DNA from: Stutzerimonas stutzeri
GTDB taxonomy: Bacteria > Pseudomonadota > Gammaproteobacteria > Pseudomonadales > Pseudomonadaceae
Reading direction: 5' to 3'
Length of the DNA: 64,000 nt
Assembly: GCF_002890895.1 (NCBI RefSeq)
Contig: NZ_POUL01000012.1
Location: 62,001 to 126,000 of the forward strand
A program made the translations under genes and the position numbers. Every line of letters begins with the position of its first letter. Position 1 is the first letter of the stretch. The notes under the pieces were generated by a model that saw only the letters and a list, made by a program, of their open reading frames with translations, had not been told where the DNA came from and ran no database searches. Shown piece by piece: positions 42,432-52,600 of this stretch.

Positions 42432-43217
42432 ATGCGCGGGCAGAATCCGCTGGAAAGTCAGGTTTTGGAGTCGCTGTCCGACCCCGAGAACCAAGGCCAT
42501 CCACTGCATGAAACGCTGGGTCAGCTGTGGGAGGCACACCACAGCCTGCTCAACCGCATCGAGCGAATCGCCCGGGTCTCCGACGGCTACCAGAGCATCG
42601 TCCGCGACCGCGAGATGACACTTTCGGCCCGTTTCGACAAGCAGCTGCGACAGCTGGAAAAGGTCGCACGCATTTCAGATCGTTATCAGACAATGCTGCG
42701 TGACCTGAACGTCGCACTGAAAGAAGCCTCCACCCATGACGCCCTCACCGGCATCGCCAACCGCCGCTTGCTTACCGAGCGACTACGCGAAGAAACCGAA
42801 CGGGCGAAACGTTATTCACGGCCCCTGTGCGTGGTCATGGTCGACATCGACCGTTTCAAGGCCATCAATGACGACCATGGCCATGAGGTTGGTGACAATG
42901 TGCTGATGGAAGTGGTGCGGGTGATGGAAGCCGAGATCCGCGAGCATGACCTCTGCGGCCGCTGGGGTGGCGAAGAATTCCTCCTGCTGATGCCGGAGAC
43001 CTCGACCGAAAGCGCAGTGCGGATAATGGAGCGGTTGCGTCAAGCCGTCGCCAAGCTGCGGGTACGGGTCAATGACGACTCGCTGTCGGTAACGGTGAGC
43101 CTGGGCATGGCACAGCTGCGACACGATGAGAACTACTCCAGCGCCATCAACCGAGCCGATGTGGCACTGCTGCGCGCCAAGCGCAACGGCAGGGACCGCT
43201 ACGAGCTGGCGGACTGA
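42432..43217 (+). CDS. siaD: SiaD, diguanylate cyclase
   Basis: 261 residues: N-terminal coiled coil, then GGDEF domain with GGEEF at 179-183 and RxxD inhibitory site (REHD, 170-173). The N-terminal part repeats a motif at 31-residue spacing (ARVSDGYQSIVRD at 48-60, ARISDRYQTMLRD at 79-91), the region that binds SiaC. Active cyclase expected. Nine bases after siaC; last gene of the operon, with c-di-GMP controlling aggregation and biofilm. Confidence 0.95.
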   Translation: MRGQNPLESQVLESLSDPENQGHPLHETLGQLWEAHHSLLNRIERIARVSDGYQSIVRDREMTLSARFDKQLRQLEKVARISDRYQTMLRDLNVALKEASTHDALTGIANRRLLTERLREETERAKRYSRPLCVVMVDIDRFKAINDDHGHEVGDNVLMEVVRVMEAEIREHDLCGRWGGEEFLLLMPETSTESAVRIMERLRQAVAKLRVRVNDDSLSVTVSLGMAQLRHDENYSSAINRADVALLRAKRNGRDRYELAD

Positions 43218-43330
43218 CCGTACAAATCCTTGCATCGTCAGCGCTCAGTCGCTGAAAACGCCGGTTTTGCGCTCGACCCGGCGTTCCCCATCGCCCAGCG
43301 CAATACCGCTGGCGACCTTCTGTTCACATC

Positions 43331-43353
43331 GGTGCGATGAATCTCATCGCACC
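43331..43353. terminator. Hairpin between siaD and gbcA
   Basis: Perfect 10-base stem (43331-43340 with 43344-43353), loop of three, between convergent genes. No T-run. Confidence 0.5.
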
Positions 43354-43413
43354 CAGCAAGTACTGGTAACGCACCCGCCTGCAAGCGGGCGCGTCACCGG
43401 ATGACGCCGGCGC

Positions 43414-44703
43414 TTAGTCGTTGATCTGCTTCAGGTAGCTCGCAGGCTCAGCGCCGAGGTTGTTCAGCATGCGCTCGCTGTACCAGTCGATGAAGTTGAC
43501 CACACCGAACTCATAGGTCTTCGAGTAAGGGCCGGGCTGATAGGCCGTCGAGTTGATCCCGCGCTGGTTCTCTTCGGCGAGGCGACGGTCCTGATCGTTG
43601 GTCGCGTCCCACACCTGACGCAGGCGCGCCACATCGTAGTCGACACCTTCGACCGCATCCTTGTGAACGATCCACTTGGTGGTAACCATGGTCTCCTGCG
43701 CGCTGATCGGCCACACGGTAAAGACGATCACGTGATCGCCCATGCAGTGGTTCCAGGAGTGCGGCAGATGGAGGATACGCATGGAGCCGAGCTCGGGGTT
43801 CTGGATGCGGCCCATGAGCTTCTTGCTACCCTGCTTGCCGTCCATGGTCATCGAGACCGTGCCCTTGAGCAACGGCATGCGCACGATGCGGTTACGCAAA
43901 CCAAAGCTGGCGTGGGCATAGGGAATCTTCTCCGCCTCCCACTTGGCGGCGGAATCGGCAACGTGATCCTTGAACGCCTGGCTGGCCCGTGGATCGGTGA
44001 CGTCGTCCCACTCCAGCAAGGTATTGAGCAATTCCGGATGCGCGCCGTTGCAGTGGTAGCACTCGCGGTTGTTTTCCAGCACCAGCTTCCAGTTGGCCTT
44101 TTCCACCAGGGTGCTCTGCACCGCCACCTTGGTGTTCTCCATGTCGTACGGTTCCATGTAATGCGACAGGGTGGCCAGGAAGTCGTCGATCGCTGGCGGG
44201 TTCTCGGCCAGGGAGATGAAGATGTAGCCGCCAGCCGTCTTGCACTGCACCGGCTTCAACCCGTACTGGTTGAGATCGAAGTCAGCGCCCATCTCGGTGC
44301 CGGCGAACAGCAGCCGACCGTCCAGCTCGTAGGTCCACTGATGGTAGGGGCAGACCAGCTTGGCAACCTTGCCCTTGTCGCTGGTGCACAGCCGTGAACC
44401 ACGATGGCGACAGACGTTATGGAAGGCATGGACCGCACCTTCCGCACCGCGGATAACCAGAATCGGGTTAGTGCCGATCTGTAAAGTCAGGAAATTGCCC
44501 TTGGCGGGTATTTCGCAGGTCATGCCGGCGATCAACCATTCTTTATGGAAGATCTCCTGCATGTCGATCTGGAACAGCCGTTCATCGCTATAGAACGGCT
44601 GCGCCAGAGAAAAATTCGGCTCGCGTGCCTGCAACATCTCGGCCGTGGCTTTGCGCGCGGCTTCGAGTGGATCGCCCAGGCTCAGGTTGGAAGTGACATC
44701 CAT
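43414..44703 (-). CDS. gbcA: Glycine betaine monooxygenase oxygenase subunit
   Basis: Rieske non-haem iron oxygenase, 429 residues. N-terminal [2Fe-2S] Rieske ligands CRHRGSRLC and CPYHQW; mononuclear iron site in ENNRECYHCNGAHPEL and a distal aspartate (DATNDQD region). With GbcB it demethylates glycine betaine to dimethylglycine, releasing formaldehyde. Divergent from gbcB. Confidence 0.95.
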   Translation of the reverse strand: MDVTSNLSLGDPLEAARKATAEMLQAREPNFSLAQPFYSDERLFQIDMQEIFHKEWLIAGMTCEIPAKGNFLTLQIGTNPILVIRGAEGAVHAFHNVCRHRGSRLCTSDKGKVAKLVCPYHQWTYELDGRLLFAGTEMGADFDLNQYGLKPVQCKTAGGYIFISLAENPPAIDDFLATLSHYMEPYDMENTKVAVQSTLVEKANWKLVLENNRECYHCNGAHPELLNTLLEWDDVTDPRASQAFKDHVADSAAKWEAEKIPYAHASFGLRNRIVRMPLLKGTVSMTMDGKQGSKKLMGRIQNPELGSMRILHLPHSWNHCMGDHVIVFTVWPISAQETMVTTKWIVHKDAVEGVDYDVARLRQVWDATNDQDRRLAEENQRGINSTAYQPGPYSKTYEFGVVNFIDWYSERMLNNLGAEPASYLKQIND

Positions 44704-45098
44704 CGGTTGCTCCTCAAGCCGGCCGCGCCTTGCAGGCGTCTGTGGCTGGCGACAAAAGTGGCTATTCGGTTACGACGCAAGGCGGCGAGCCGGACGGCAT
44801 CAGCGCCGTCAAATAGAGAAGCGGCTCCAGCGAATCACCCCCTGCTCGGCTGGGACCGAGTGTGTCGCGGCGCAACAGGCAAACCTTATCCACGGGCGAC
44901 AGGCGCGCATCCGTTTCCGACGCGCAAACGCCCATGACATCGACCTGGTCGCGATAAGCATGCCGATGTCGCGGGTAGGTAAGTGACGCCGCGGCGTGTT
45001 ACGCACAATTCTGTGCCATAAGGGCTATGCGGCGTGGAGTCGCAGTCCCGGAAAAGGGGCCCAACGGGTCGATGTAGCAGCGCGCAATCGAGGTGAGC
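44704..45098. promoter_or_regulatory. gbcA-gbcB divergent regulatory region (395 bases, no gene)
   Basis: No convincing gene. Contains TGTCGCGG twice (44863-44870 and 44967-44974) plus GGTCGCGA (44947-44954), two CGCGCAA(A/T)CG copies (44921-44930 and 45081-45090) and a near DnaA box TTATCCACG (44886-44894). In P. aeruginosa gbcA and gbcB are activated by GbdR (AraC family); I do not recall its exact site well enough to call it here. Confidence 0.5.
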
Positions 45099-46199
45099 AT
45101 GTCCAGTAATTTCCTCAATCCGGTCAATACCCAGACATGGACCAACGGCCGCCATCTGGTGCGCTGCGTGAAGGTGATCCAGGAAACCTGGGATGTCCGC
45201 ACCTTCTGTTTCATGTCCGATCAACCCATCATGTACTTTTTCAAGCCGGGCCAGTTCGTGACCCTCGAGCTTGAAATCGAAGGGCAGCAGGTGATGCGTT
45301 CCTACACCATCGCCAGCTCACCCTCGGTGCCTTACAGCTTCTCGGTGACGATCAAGCGCATCCCCGGCGGCAAGGTATCCAACTGGCTGCACGACAACCT
45401 CAGTGAGGGTGACCAGCTACCGGTGCACGGCCCGGTCGGGCTGTTCAACGCCATCGACTTTCCTACAGAGAGAGCCCTGTTTCTGTCCGGTGGCGTCGGT
45501 ATCACACCGGTCATGTCGATGGCCCGCTGGTACTTCGACACCAACGCCAACGTCGACATGGTGTTCGTCCACAGCGCCCGCTCGCCAAAGGACATCATCT
45601 TTCACCGCGAGTTGGAGCACATGGCCTCGCGGGTCAACAACTTCAGCCTGCACATCATTTGCGAGAAACACGGCATGGGCGAGGCCTGGGCCGGTTATCG
45701 CGGCTACCTCGACCAGCGCATGCTGGAGCTGATCGCGCCGGACTTCGCCGACCGGGAAATCTTCTGCTGCGGCCCGACCCCGTACATGAACGCGGTCAAG
45801 CGACTGCTGCAGGCTAATGGCTTTGACATGCAGCACTATCACGAGGAGTCTTTCGGTGCGACGCCGGCAGACGTGCGCGAAGACGTCAAGGAACTGGCCG
45901 AACAGGCAGCCGAGGCGCCCGACGTACCGCTAGCCGACCTGAATCAGGTGGAGTTCACCGCGACCGGCAAGAGCATTCGCGTCGGCCCGCGCGACACCGT
46001 CCACTCGGCTGCCGCACAGCTCGGCCTGCACATTCCCAAGGCCTGTGGTATGGGCATCTGCGGTACCTGCAAGGTATTGAAGACCTCCGGCGAGGTGGTC
46101 ATGGAGCACAACGGCGGCATCACCGATGAAGACGTGGCCGAGGGCTACATCCTGTCGTGCTGCAGCGTGCCACAGGGCGACGTGGTCATCGACTACTGA
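45099..46199 (+). CDS. gbcB: Glycine betaine monooxygenase reductase subunit
   Basis: 366 residues: FAD/NAD(P)H oxidoreductase domains (RSYTIASSP, GGKVSNWLHDN, FLSGGVGITPVMSM, CCGPTPYMNAVK) and a C-terminal plant-type [2Fe-2S] domain (CGMGICGTCKVLK ... LSCC). Feeds electrons to GbcA. ATG 45099 follows AGGTGAGC; a GTG at 45093 is possible. Confidence 0.95.
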   Translation: MSSNFLNPVNTQTWTNGRHLVRCVKVIQETWDVRTFCFMSDQPIMYFFKPGQFVTLELEIEGQQVMRSYTIASSPSVPYSFSVTIKRIPGGKVSNWLHDNLSEGDQLPVHGPVGLFNAIDFPTERALFLSGGVGITPVMSMARWYFDTNANVDMVFVHSARSPKDIIFHRELEHMASRVNNFSLHIICEKHGMGEAWAGYRGYLDQRMLELIAPDFADREIFCCGPTPYMNAVKRLLQANGFDMQHYHEESFGATPADVREDVKELAEQAAEAPDVPLADLNQVEFTATGKSIRVGPRDTVHSAAAQLGLHIPKACGMGICGTCKVLKTSGEVVMEHNGGITDEDVAEGYILSCCSVPQGDVVIDY

Positions 46200-46680
46200 G
46201 CCAGGGCTGCACGGGCGGAGCCAGTCCCCCGTGCAGCATCCCCAGCGCCACCTGCGTCGGGCGCTACGCCGCAATTCACAGGCCGCGTAGCGCCGGCTCA
46301 TCTCGCATGTCGACTAACTGAGAAGCGACCTGCTCGACTGGCTGATTTGCCAGCCACAGCCAGCGCATCACCTCGCAACCGGCCCCTCCGACATCTCATC
46401 ATCGCCCCGTCGCGACCCTTGTCGCCCCTGCTTTACTTCATTCTGCCCAACGCGCAAGCGACTTCTGCGCTGCGCAATCGGCGTGCGCAAACGGCCAGCC
46501 GGCGCGCGCGACCGATTACTTGCGCGAGATTTCCGAGAGCGACGACAGCATGTCGCAAACGAACTCCCGCAAGACGCAGGCAGGCATCTTCCCACCAAGG
46601 CCCAGCCCTACCATCGCATCCAGACACACCAAGGCCTTCACCGAGGCGAATGGCGCCGTTGCGCCTTTAGGAGATCCGCG
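46200..46680. promoter_or_regulatory. Long gap before the glyA-sox operon (481 bases)
   Basis: No gene seen. Holds a hairpin after gbcB with perfect 10-base arms (46206-46215, 46228-46237) and direct repeats of the form (C/T)GCGCAAnCG(A/G)C at 46451-46462, 46471-46482 and 46484-46495. The first two are 20 bases apart, two helical turns. The operon promoter is presumably near here. I found no glycine riboswitch by eye. Confidence 0.45.
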
Positions 46681-47934
46681 ATGTTCAGCAAGCAAGACAA
46701 AATCCAGGGCTATGACGACGTACTTCTGGCGGCGATGGATGCCGAGGAAGAGCGTCAGGAACATCACATCGAACTGATCGCCTCGGAGAACTACACCAGC
46801 AAGCGCGTGATGCAGGCCCAGGGCAGCGGGCTGACCAACAAGTACGCCGAAGGCTATCCGGGCAAGCGTTACTACGGTGGTTGCGAGCACGTCGACAAGG
46901 TCGAGCAGCTGGCCATCGATCGCGCCAAAGAGCTGTTCGGCGCCGATTTCGCCAACGTCCAGCCGCATTCGGGCTCCTCGGCCAACAGCGCCGTCTACCT
47001 GGCGCTGCTCAACGCAGGCGACACCATTCTCGGCATGAGCCTGGCTCATGGCGGCCACCTGACGCACGGCGCCAAGGTCAGCTCGTCCGGCAAGCTGTAC
47101 AACGCCGTTCAGTACGGCATCGACACCGATACCGGCCTGATCGATTACGACGAGGTCGAGCGCCTGGCGGTCGAGAGCAAGCCGAAGATGATCGTTGCCG
47201 GCTTCTCTGCCTACTCGAAGACTCTGGATTTCCCACGTTTCCGCGCCATCGCCGACAAGGTCGGGGCGCTGCTGTTCGTCGACATGGCGCACGTGGCGGG
47301 CCTGGTCGCGGCCGGCCTGTACCCGAACCCGATTCCGTTCGCCGACGTGGTCACCACCACCACGCACAAGACCCTGCGAGGCCCACGTGGCGGCCTGATC
47401 CTGGCCAAGTCCAACCCGGTCATCGAGAAGAAGCTCAACGCCGCGGTCTTCCCGGGCGCCCAGGGCGGTCCGCTGATGCACGTCATCGCAGCCAAGGCCG
47501 TGTGCTTCAAGGAAGCCCTGGAGCCTGAGTTCAAGGAATACCAGCAGCAGGTGATCAACAACGCCAAGGCCATGGCCAAGGTGTTCATCGAGCGCGGCTA
47601 CGACGTGGTCTCGGGCGGCACCGACAACCACCTGTTCCTGGTCAGCCTGATCAAGCAGGGCATCACCGGTAAGGATGCGGACGCGGCACTCGGGCGCACC
47701 GGCATCACCGTCAACAAGAACGCCGTACCCAACGACCCGCAATCACCCTTCGTCACATCCGGGCTGCGGATCGGCACACCAGCCATCACCACCCGCGGAC
47801 TCAAGGAAGACCAGAGCGTCGAGCTCGCGGGCTGGATCTGCGACATCCTCGATCACCTCGGTGATGACGATGTCGAGGCCCAGGTGGCTCGCCAGGTCGC
47901 AGGGCTGTGCGCCGACTACCCGGTGTATCGCTGA
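46681..47934 (+). CDS. glyA: Serine hydroxymethyltransferase (copy 2, sox operon)
   Basis: 417 residues, with the same landmarks as the first copy ([46 protein letters not shown]). First gene of the sarcosine operon, where it uses the glycine and methylene-tetrahydrofolate produced by the oxidase to make serine. GGAG upstream. Confidence 0.97.
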   Translation: MFSKQDKIQGYDDVLLAAMDAEEERQEHHIELIASENYTSKRVMQAQGSGLTNKYAEGYPGKRYYGGCEHVDKVEQLAIDRAKELFGADFANVQPHSGSSANSAVYLALLNAGDTILGMSLAHGGHLTHGAKVSSSGKLYNAVQYGIDTDTGLIDYDEVERLAVESKPKMIVAGFSAYSKTLDFPRFRAIADKVGALLFVDMAHVAGLVAAGLYPNPIPFADVVTTTTHKTLRGPRGGLILAKSNPVIEKKLNAAVFPGAQGGPLMHVIAAKAVCFKEALEPEFKEYQQQVINNAKAMAKVFIERGYDVVSGGTDNHLFLVSLIKQGITGKDADAALGRTGITVNKNAVPNDPQSPFVTSGLRIGTPAITTRGLKEDQSVELAGWICDILDHLGDDDVEAQVARQVAGLCADYPVYR

Positions 47935-47941
47935 TTCGAAA

Positions 47942-47967
47942 GGTGGAAGGCGCTGCTGCCTTCCACC
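47942..47967 (+). repeat. Stem-loop after glyA copy 2
   Basis: Perfect 10-base arms (47942-47951, 47958-47967) around six bases. No T-run. Confidence 0.6.
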
Positions 47968-48017
47968 GCCAGTTGTTGGTGGATCGCTGAGGGGGTGACC
48001 CCGCTACGAGTCGCAAA

Positions 48018-48040
48018 ACCGCTTCGAGGCGGTCGTTTTT
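48018..48040 (+). terminator. Terminator-like hairpin just before soxB
   Basis: ACCGC / GCGGT stem with a six-base loop, then CG and a run of five T (48036-48040), 16 bases before the soxB ATG. It could attenuate the operon between glyA and soxB. Confidence 0.5.
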
Positions 48041-48055
48041 CCAGGAGCATTCGAC

Positions 48056-49306
48056 ATGCAACGTTATTCCGGCTTCGGCCTGCTCAAGCACTCATTCAGC
48101 CATCACGAAAACTGGCAGCGCATGTGGCGCAACCCCAAGCCCAAGCCAGTCTACGATGTGGTCATCGTCGGCGGTGGCGGCCATGGTCTGGCCACGGCGT
48201 ACTACCTGGCGAAGCAGTTCGGCGTAAAGAACGTCGCCGTCATCGAGAAAGGCTGGTTGGGCGGTGGCAACACCGCGCGCAACACCACCATCGTTCGTTC
48301 CAACTACCTGTGGGACGAATCGGCACGTCTCTATGAACACGCGATGAAGCTGTGGGAAGGCCTGTCCCAGGACATCAACTACAACGTGATGTTTTCCCAG
48401 CGCGGCGTGTTCAACCTCGGTCACACCCTGCAGGACATGCGCGACATCGAGCGCCGGGTCAGCGCCAACCGCCTCAACGGCATCGACGGTGAAGTGGTCG
48501 ATTCCCGTCAGGTGGCGGAGATGATCCCTTACCTGGACTGCTCGAAGAACACCCGTTATCCGATCCTCGGCGCCTCGCTGCAGCGCCGCGGCGGCGTCGC
48601 CCGTCACGACGCAGTGGCCTGGGGTTATGCCCGCGCCGCCGACGCCCTGGGCGTCGACCTGATCCAGCAGACCGAAGTGATCGGCTTCCGCAAGGAAAAC
48701 GGCGTGTGCATCGGCGTGGAAACCAACAAGGGCTTTATCGGCGGCAAGCGCGTCGGCGTGGTCACGGCCGGTAACTCCGGGCACATGGCCAAGCTGGCCG
48801 GCTTCCGCCTGCCGCTCGAGTCGCACCCGCTGCAGGCGCTGGTCTCCGAGCCGATCAAGCCGATCATCGATACCGTGATCATGTCCAACGCCGTGCATGG
48901 CTACATCAGCCAGTCGGACAAGGGCGACCTGGTCATCGGCGCCGGCATCGACAGCTACGTCGGCTACGGCCAGCGGGGCTCCTACCCCACCATCGAGCAC
49001 ACCCTGCAGGCGATCGTCGAGATGTTCCCGATCCTCTCGCGGGTGCGCATGAACCGCCAGTGGGGCGGCATCGTCGACACCACTCCGGACGCCTGCCCGA
49101 TCATCGCCAAGACACCGGTCAAGAACCTGTTCTTCAACTGCGGTTGGGGTACCGGCGGCTTCAAGGCCACGCCGGGCTCGGGTCACGTCTTTGCCGCCAG
49201 CCTGGCCAAGGGCGAGATGCACCCGCTGGCCAAGGCGTTTTCGATCGAGCGTTTCTACAACGGCGCGCTGATCGACGAACACGGCGCGGCTGGGGTCGCA
49301 CACTGA
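48056..49306 (+). CDS. soxB: Sarcosine oxidase beta subunit
   Basis: 416 residues: FAD-binding start VVIVGGGGHGLATAYYLAKQFG, then RNTTIVRSNYL, and GWGTGGFKATPGSGHVFA near the end. His184 in GGVARHDAV is at the likely covalent flavin site of heterotetrameric sarcosine oxidase. It oxidises sarcosine with SoxA, D and G. GGAG upstream. Confidence 0.96.
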   Translation: MQRYSGFGLLKHSFSHHENWQRMWRNPKPKPVYDVVIVGGGGHGLATAYYLAKQFGVKNVAVIEKGWLGGGNTARNTTIVRSNYLWDESARLYEHAMKLWEGLSQDINYNVMFSQRGVFNLGHTLQDMRDIERRVSANRLNGIDGEVVDSRQVAEMIPYLDCSKNTRYPILGASLQRRGGVARHDAVAWGYARAADALGVDLIQQTEVIGFRKENGVCIGVETNKGFIGGKRVGVVTAGNSGHMAKLAGFRLPLESHPLQALVSEPIKPIIDTVIMSNAVHGYISQSDKGDLVIGAGIDSYVGYGQRGSYPTIEHTLQAIVEMFPILSRVRMNRQWGGIVDTTPDACPIIAKTPVKNLFFNCGWGTGGFKATPGSGHVFAASLAKGEMHPLAKAFSIERFYNGALIDEHGAAGVAH

Positions 49307-49314
49307 TTTTGTGC

Positions 49315-49335
49315 CCCTCCGCCGACGGCGGAGGG
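49315..49335 (+). repeat. Stem-loop between soxB and soxD
   Basis: Perfect nine-base arms (49315-49323, 49327-49335) around GAC, within the 56-base gap. Confidence 0.65.
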
Positions 49336-49362
49336 ATGTAGGTTTTCTGGAGGTACCCGACC

Positions 49363-49689
49363 ATGCTGCATATTTTCTGCCCTCACTGTGGCGAATTGCG
49401 CTCCGAAGAAGAGTTCCACGCGGGCGGCCAGGCCCACATCCCCCGCCCGCTGGACCCGAACGCCTGCACCGATGAGGAATGGGGCGAGTACCTGTTCTTC
49501 CGCGACAACCCGCGCGGCATCCACCACGAGCTGTGGATCCACGCGGCCGGTTGCCGCCAATACTTCAACGTCACCCGTCACACGGTGAGCTACGCAATTC
49601 TCGAGACTTACAAGATCGGCGAACAGCCCAGCGTCACCGAGGCATCGCTCGCCTCGAAGAAGGCTGCCGAGCAAGGAGTAAAGGCATGA
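49363..49689 (+). CDS. soxD: Sarcosine oxidase delta subunit
   Basis: 108-residue zinc subunit. Ligands Cys6 and Cys9 (FCPHC), His60 and Cys64 (WIHAAGCRQYF) match the known delta-subunit site. GGAGG upstream. Its stop overlaps the soxA start (ATGA). Confidence 0.95.
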   Translation: MLHIFCPHCGELRSEEEFHAGGQAHIPRPLDPNACTDEEWGEYLFFRDNPRGIHHELWIHAAGCRQYFNVTRHTVSYAILETYKIGEQPSVTEASLASKKAAEQGVKA

Positions 49690-52600
49690 GCCAGGTCAAT
49701 CGTCTTTCCCAGGGCGGCCGCATCGACCGTAACCGGCCCCTGACCTTCACCTTCAATGGCGAGACCTATCAGGGCTACGCCGGTGACAGCCTGGCCGCCG
49801 CGTTGCTGGCCAACGGTGTCGACGTGGTCGGCCGCAGCTTCAAGTACTCGCGTCCGCGCGGCATCGTTGCCGCCGGTTCCGAAGAGCCTAATGCCGTGCT
49901 GCAGATCGGTAGCACCGAAGCGGCGCAGATCCCGAACATCCGTGCCACGCAGCAGGCGCTGTACCCAGGTCTGACCGCCAGCAGCGTGAACGGCTGGCCG
50001 AGCGTCAACACCGACCTGATGGGCATTCTCGGCAAGGTCGGCGGCGGAATGATGCCGCCCGGGTTCTACTACAAGACCTTCATGTACCCGCAGAACCTCT
50101 GGCTGACCTACGAGAAGTACATTCGTAAAGCCGCTGGTCTGGGCCGCGCGCCCACGGAAAACGATCCTGACCGCTACGATCACCTCAACCAGCATTGCGA
50201 TGTTTTGGTAGTCGGTGCTGGCCCGGCTGGACTGGCAGCCGCGTTGGCCGCCGGTCGCAGTGGCGCCCGCGTGATCCTGGCCGACGAACAGGAAGAGTTC
50301 GGCGGCAGCCTGCTCGCCACCCGCGAGACCCTGGACGGCAAGCCAGCCGCTGAATGGGCTGCCGGCGTGATTGCTGAACTGGAAAAAATGCCGGAAGTGA
50401 CGCTGCTTCCCCGCTCCACCGTGAACGGCTATCACGACCACAACTTCCTGACCATTCATCAGCGTTTGACCGACCACCTCGGTGAAGTCGCGCCCAAGGG
50501 TGCCTTGGGCCAACGGATGATTCGTCAGCGCATGCACCGCGTTAGAGCCAAGCGCGTCGTGCTGGCCACGGGAGCTCATGAGCGTCCGTTGGTGTATTCG
50601 AACAACGATGTGCCCGGCAACATGCTCGCCGATGCAGTCTCCACCTATGTGCGCCGCTACGGCGTGATCCCCGGCCGCCAGCTGGTACTGTCGACCAACA
50701 ACGACTACGCCTACCGGGCAGTGCTCGACTGGCTGGACGCAGGCCAACAAGTGGCTGCGGTGGCCGATGCACGCAGCAATCCAAAGGGTGCCTGGGTCGA
50801 GGAAGCACGTCGTCGTGGCGTTCGCATTCTTGCCGGCAGCGCGGTGGTCGAAGCGCGCGGCAGCAAGCGGGTCACCGGGGCGCGCATCTGCGCCATCGAC
50901 CTGGCCAGCCACAAGGTCGTCAGCCAGGGCGAAGTGATCGATTGCGATCTGATCGCCAGCTCCGGCGGCTACAGTCCGGTGGTCCACCTGGCCTCGCACC
51001 TTGGCGGTCGTCCGGTCTGGCGTGAAGACCTCCTGGCCTTCGTGCCCGGCGAGGGCTTCCAGCAGCGCACCTGCGCTGGCGCAGTGAATGGCGTGTTCGC
51101 CCTTGGCGATGCGCTCGCCGACGGCTTCGAAGCGGGCGCCACAGCGGCTGCCGAGACCGGCTTCAAGGCAGTCAGCGGCAGCGTGCCGCAGGCCGAACAA
51201 CGCGTCGAGGAAGCCAGCGTCGCGCTGTTCCAGGTCCCGCACGACAAATCTACCGAGCGTGCGCCCAAGCAGTTCGTCGACCTGCAGAACGATGTCACCG
51301 CGGCCGGTATCAAGATCGCTACCCGCGAAGGCTTCGAGTCGGTCGAGCACGTCAAGCGCTACACCGCACTGGGCTTCGGTACTGACCAGGGCAAGCTCGG
51401 CAACATCAATGGTCTGGCCATTGCCGCCCATTCGATGGGCATCAGCATCGCCGAGATGGGCACCACGATGTTCCGGCCGAACTACACGCCGATTACCTTC
51501 GGTGCGGTCGCCGGTCCTCACACCTACGAGCTGTTCGAGCCCAAGCGTTACACCGCCATGCAGGCCTGGCACCTCAAGAATGGCGCCGAGTTTGAAGACG
51601 TCGGTCAGTGGAAGCGCCCCTGGTATTTCCCCAAGAAGGGCGAAGACCTGCATGCCGCCGTGGCCCGCGAATGCCTGGCCGTGCGTAACGCGGTGGGCAT
51701 CCTCGACGCCTCGACCCTTGGCAAGATCGACATCCAGGGTCCGGACGCACGCGAGTTCCTCAACCGCGTCTATACCAACGCCTGGACCAAGCTGGATGTG
51801 GGCAAGGCCCGTTACGGCCTGATGTGCAAAGAAGACGGCATGGTCTTCGACGACGGCGTGACCGCTTGTCTGGCCGACAACCACTTCGTGATGACCACCA
51901 CCACCGGCGGTGCGGCACGGGTGATGGAATGGCTGGAGATCTACCACCAGACCGAGTGGCCTGAGCTGAAGGTGTACTTCACTTCAGTCACTGACCACTG
52001 GGCGACCATGACCCTGACCGGCCCCAACAGCCGCAAGCTGCTGGCCGAGGTCACCGACATCGACCTGGACAAGGACGCGTTCCCGTTCATGACCTGGAAG
52101 GAAGGCAAGGTAGGCGGCGTGCCAGCACGGGTCTTCCGCATCTCCTTCACCGGTGAGCTGAGCTACGAAGTCAACGTCCAGGCCGACTATGCGCTGGATG
52201 TGTGGGAGCAGGTCATCGAGGCAGGCAAGAAACACGGCCTGACGCCTTACGGCACCGAGACCATGCACGTCCTGCGCGCCGAGAAGGGCTTCATCATCGT
52301 CGGTCAGGACACCGATGGCTCGGTGACCCCGGACGACCTGAACATGGGCTGGTGTGTAGGCCGTACCAAGCCATTCTCCTGGATCGGCTGGCGTGGCATG
52401 AACCGTGAGGATTGCCTCAAGGAAAACCGCAAGCAGCTGGTCGGTCTGAAGCCGCTTGATCCGAAGAAGGTACTGCCCGAGGGCGCGCAGCTGGTATTCG
52501 ATCCCAAGCAGCCCATCCCGATGACCATGGTGGGCCACGTGACCTCCAGCTACATGAGCGCGGCCATGGGTTATTCCTTCGCCATGGCCCTGGTCAAGGG

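Noticed and set aside
44886..44894. DnaA box in the gbc gap
   Set aside because: TTATCCACG has one mismatch and stands alone.
46200..46680. Glycine or other riboswitch before glyA-sox
   Set aside because: No recognisable conserved core by eye; region is G/C-rich with short direct repeats instead.
46671..46690. Sigma-54 promoter near TGGCGCCGTTGC upstream of glyA copy 2
   Set aside because: Spacing between GG and GC is too short.
46516..47742. 408-codon open frame opposite glyA copy 2
   Set aside because: Antisense shadow; the same kind of frame appears opposite glyA copy 1.
49608..51947. 779-codon open frame opposite soxA
   Set aside because: Antisense shadow; soxA frame is full length with folate and flavin motifs.
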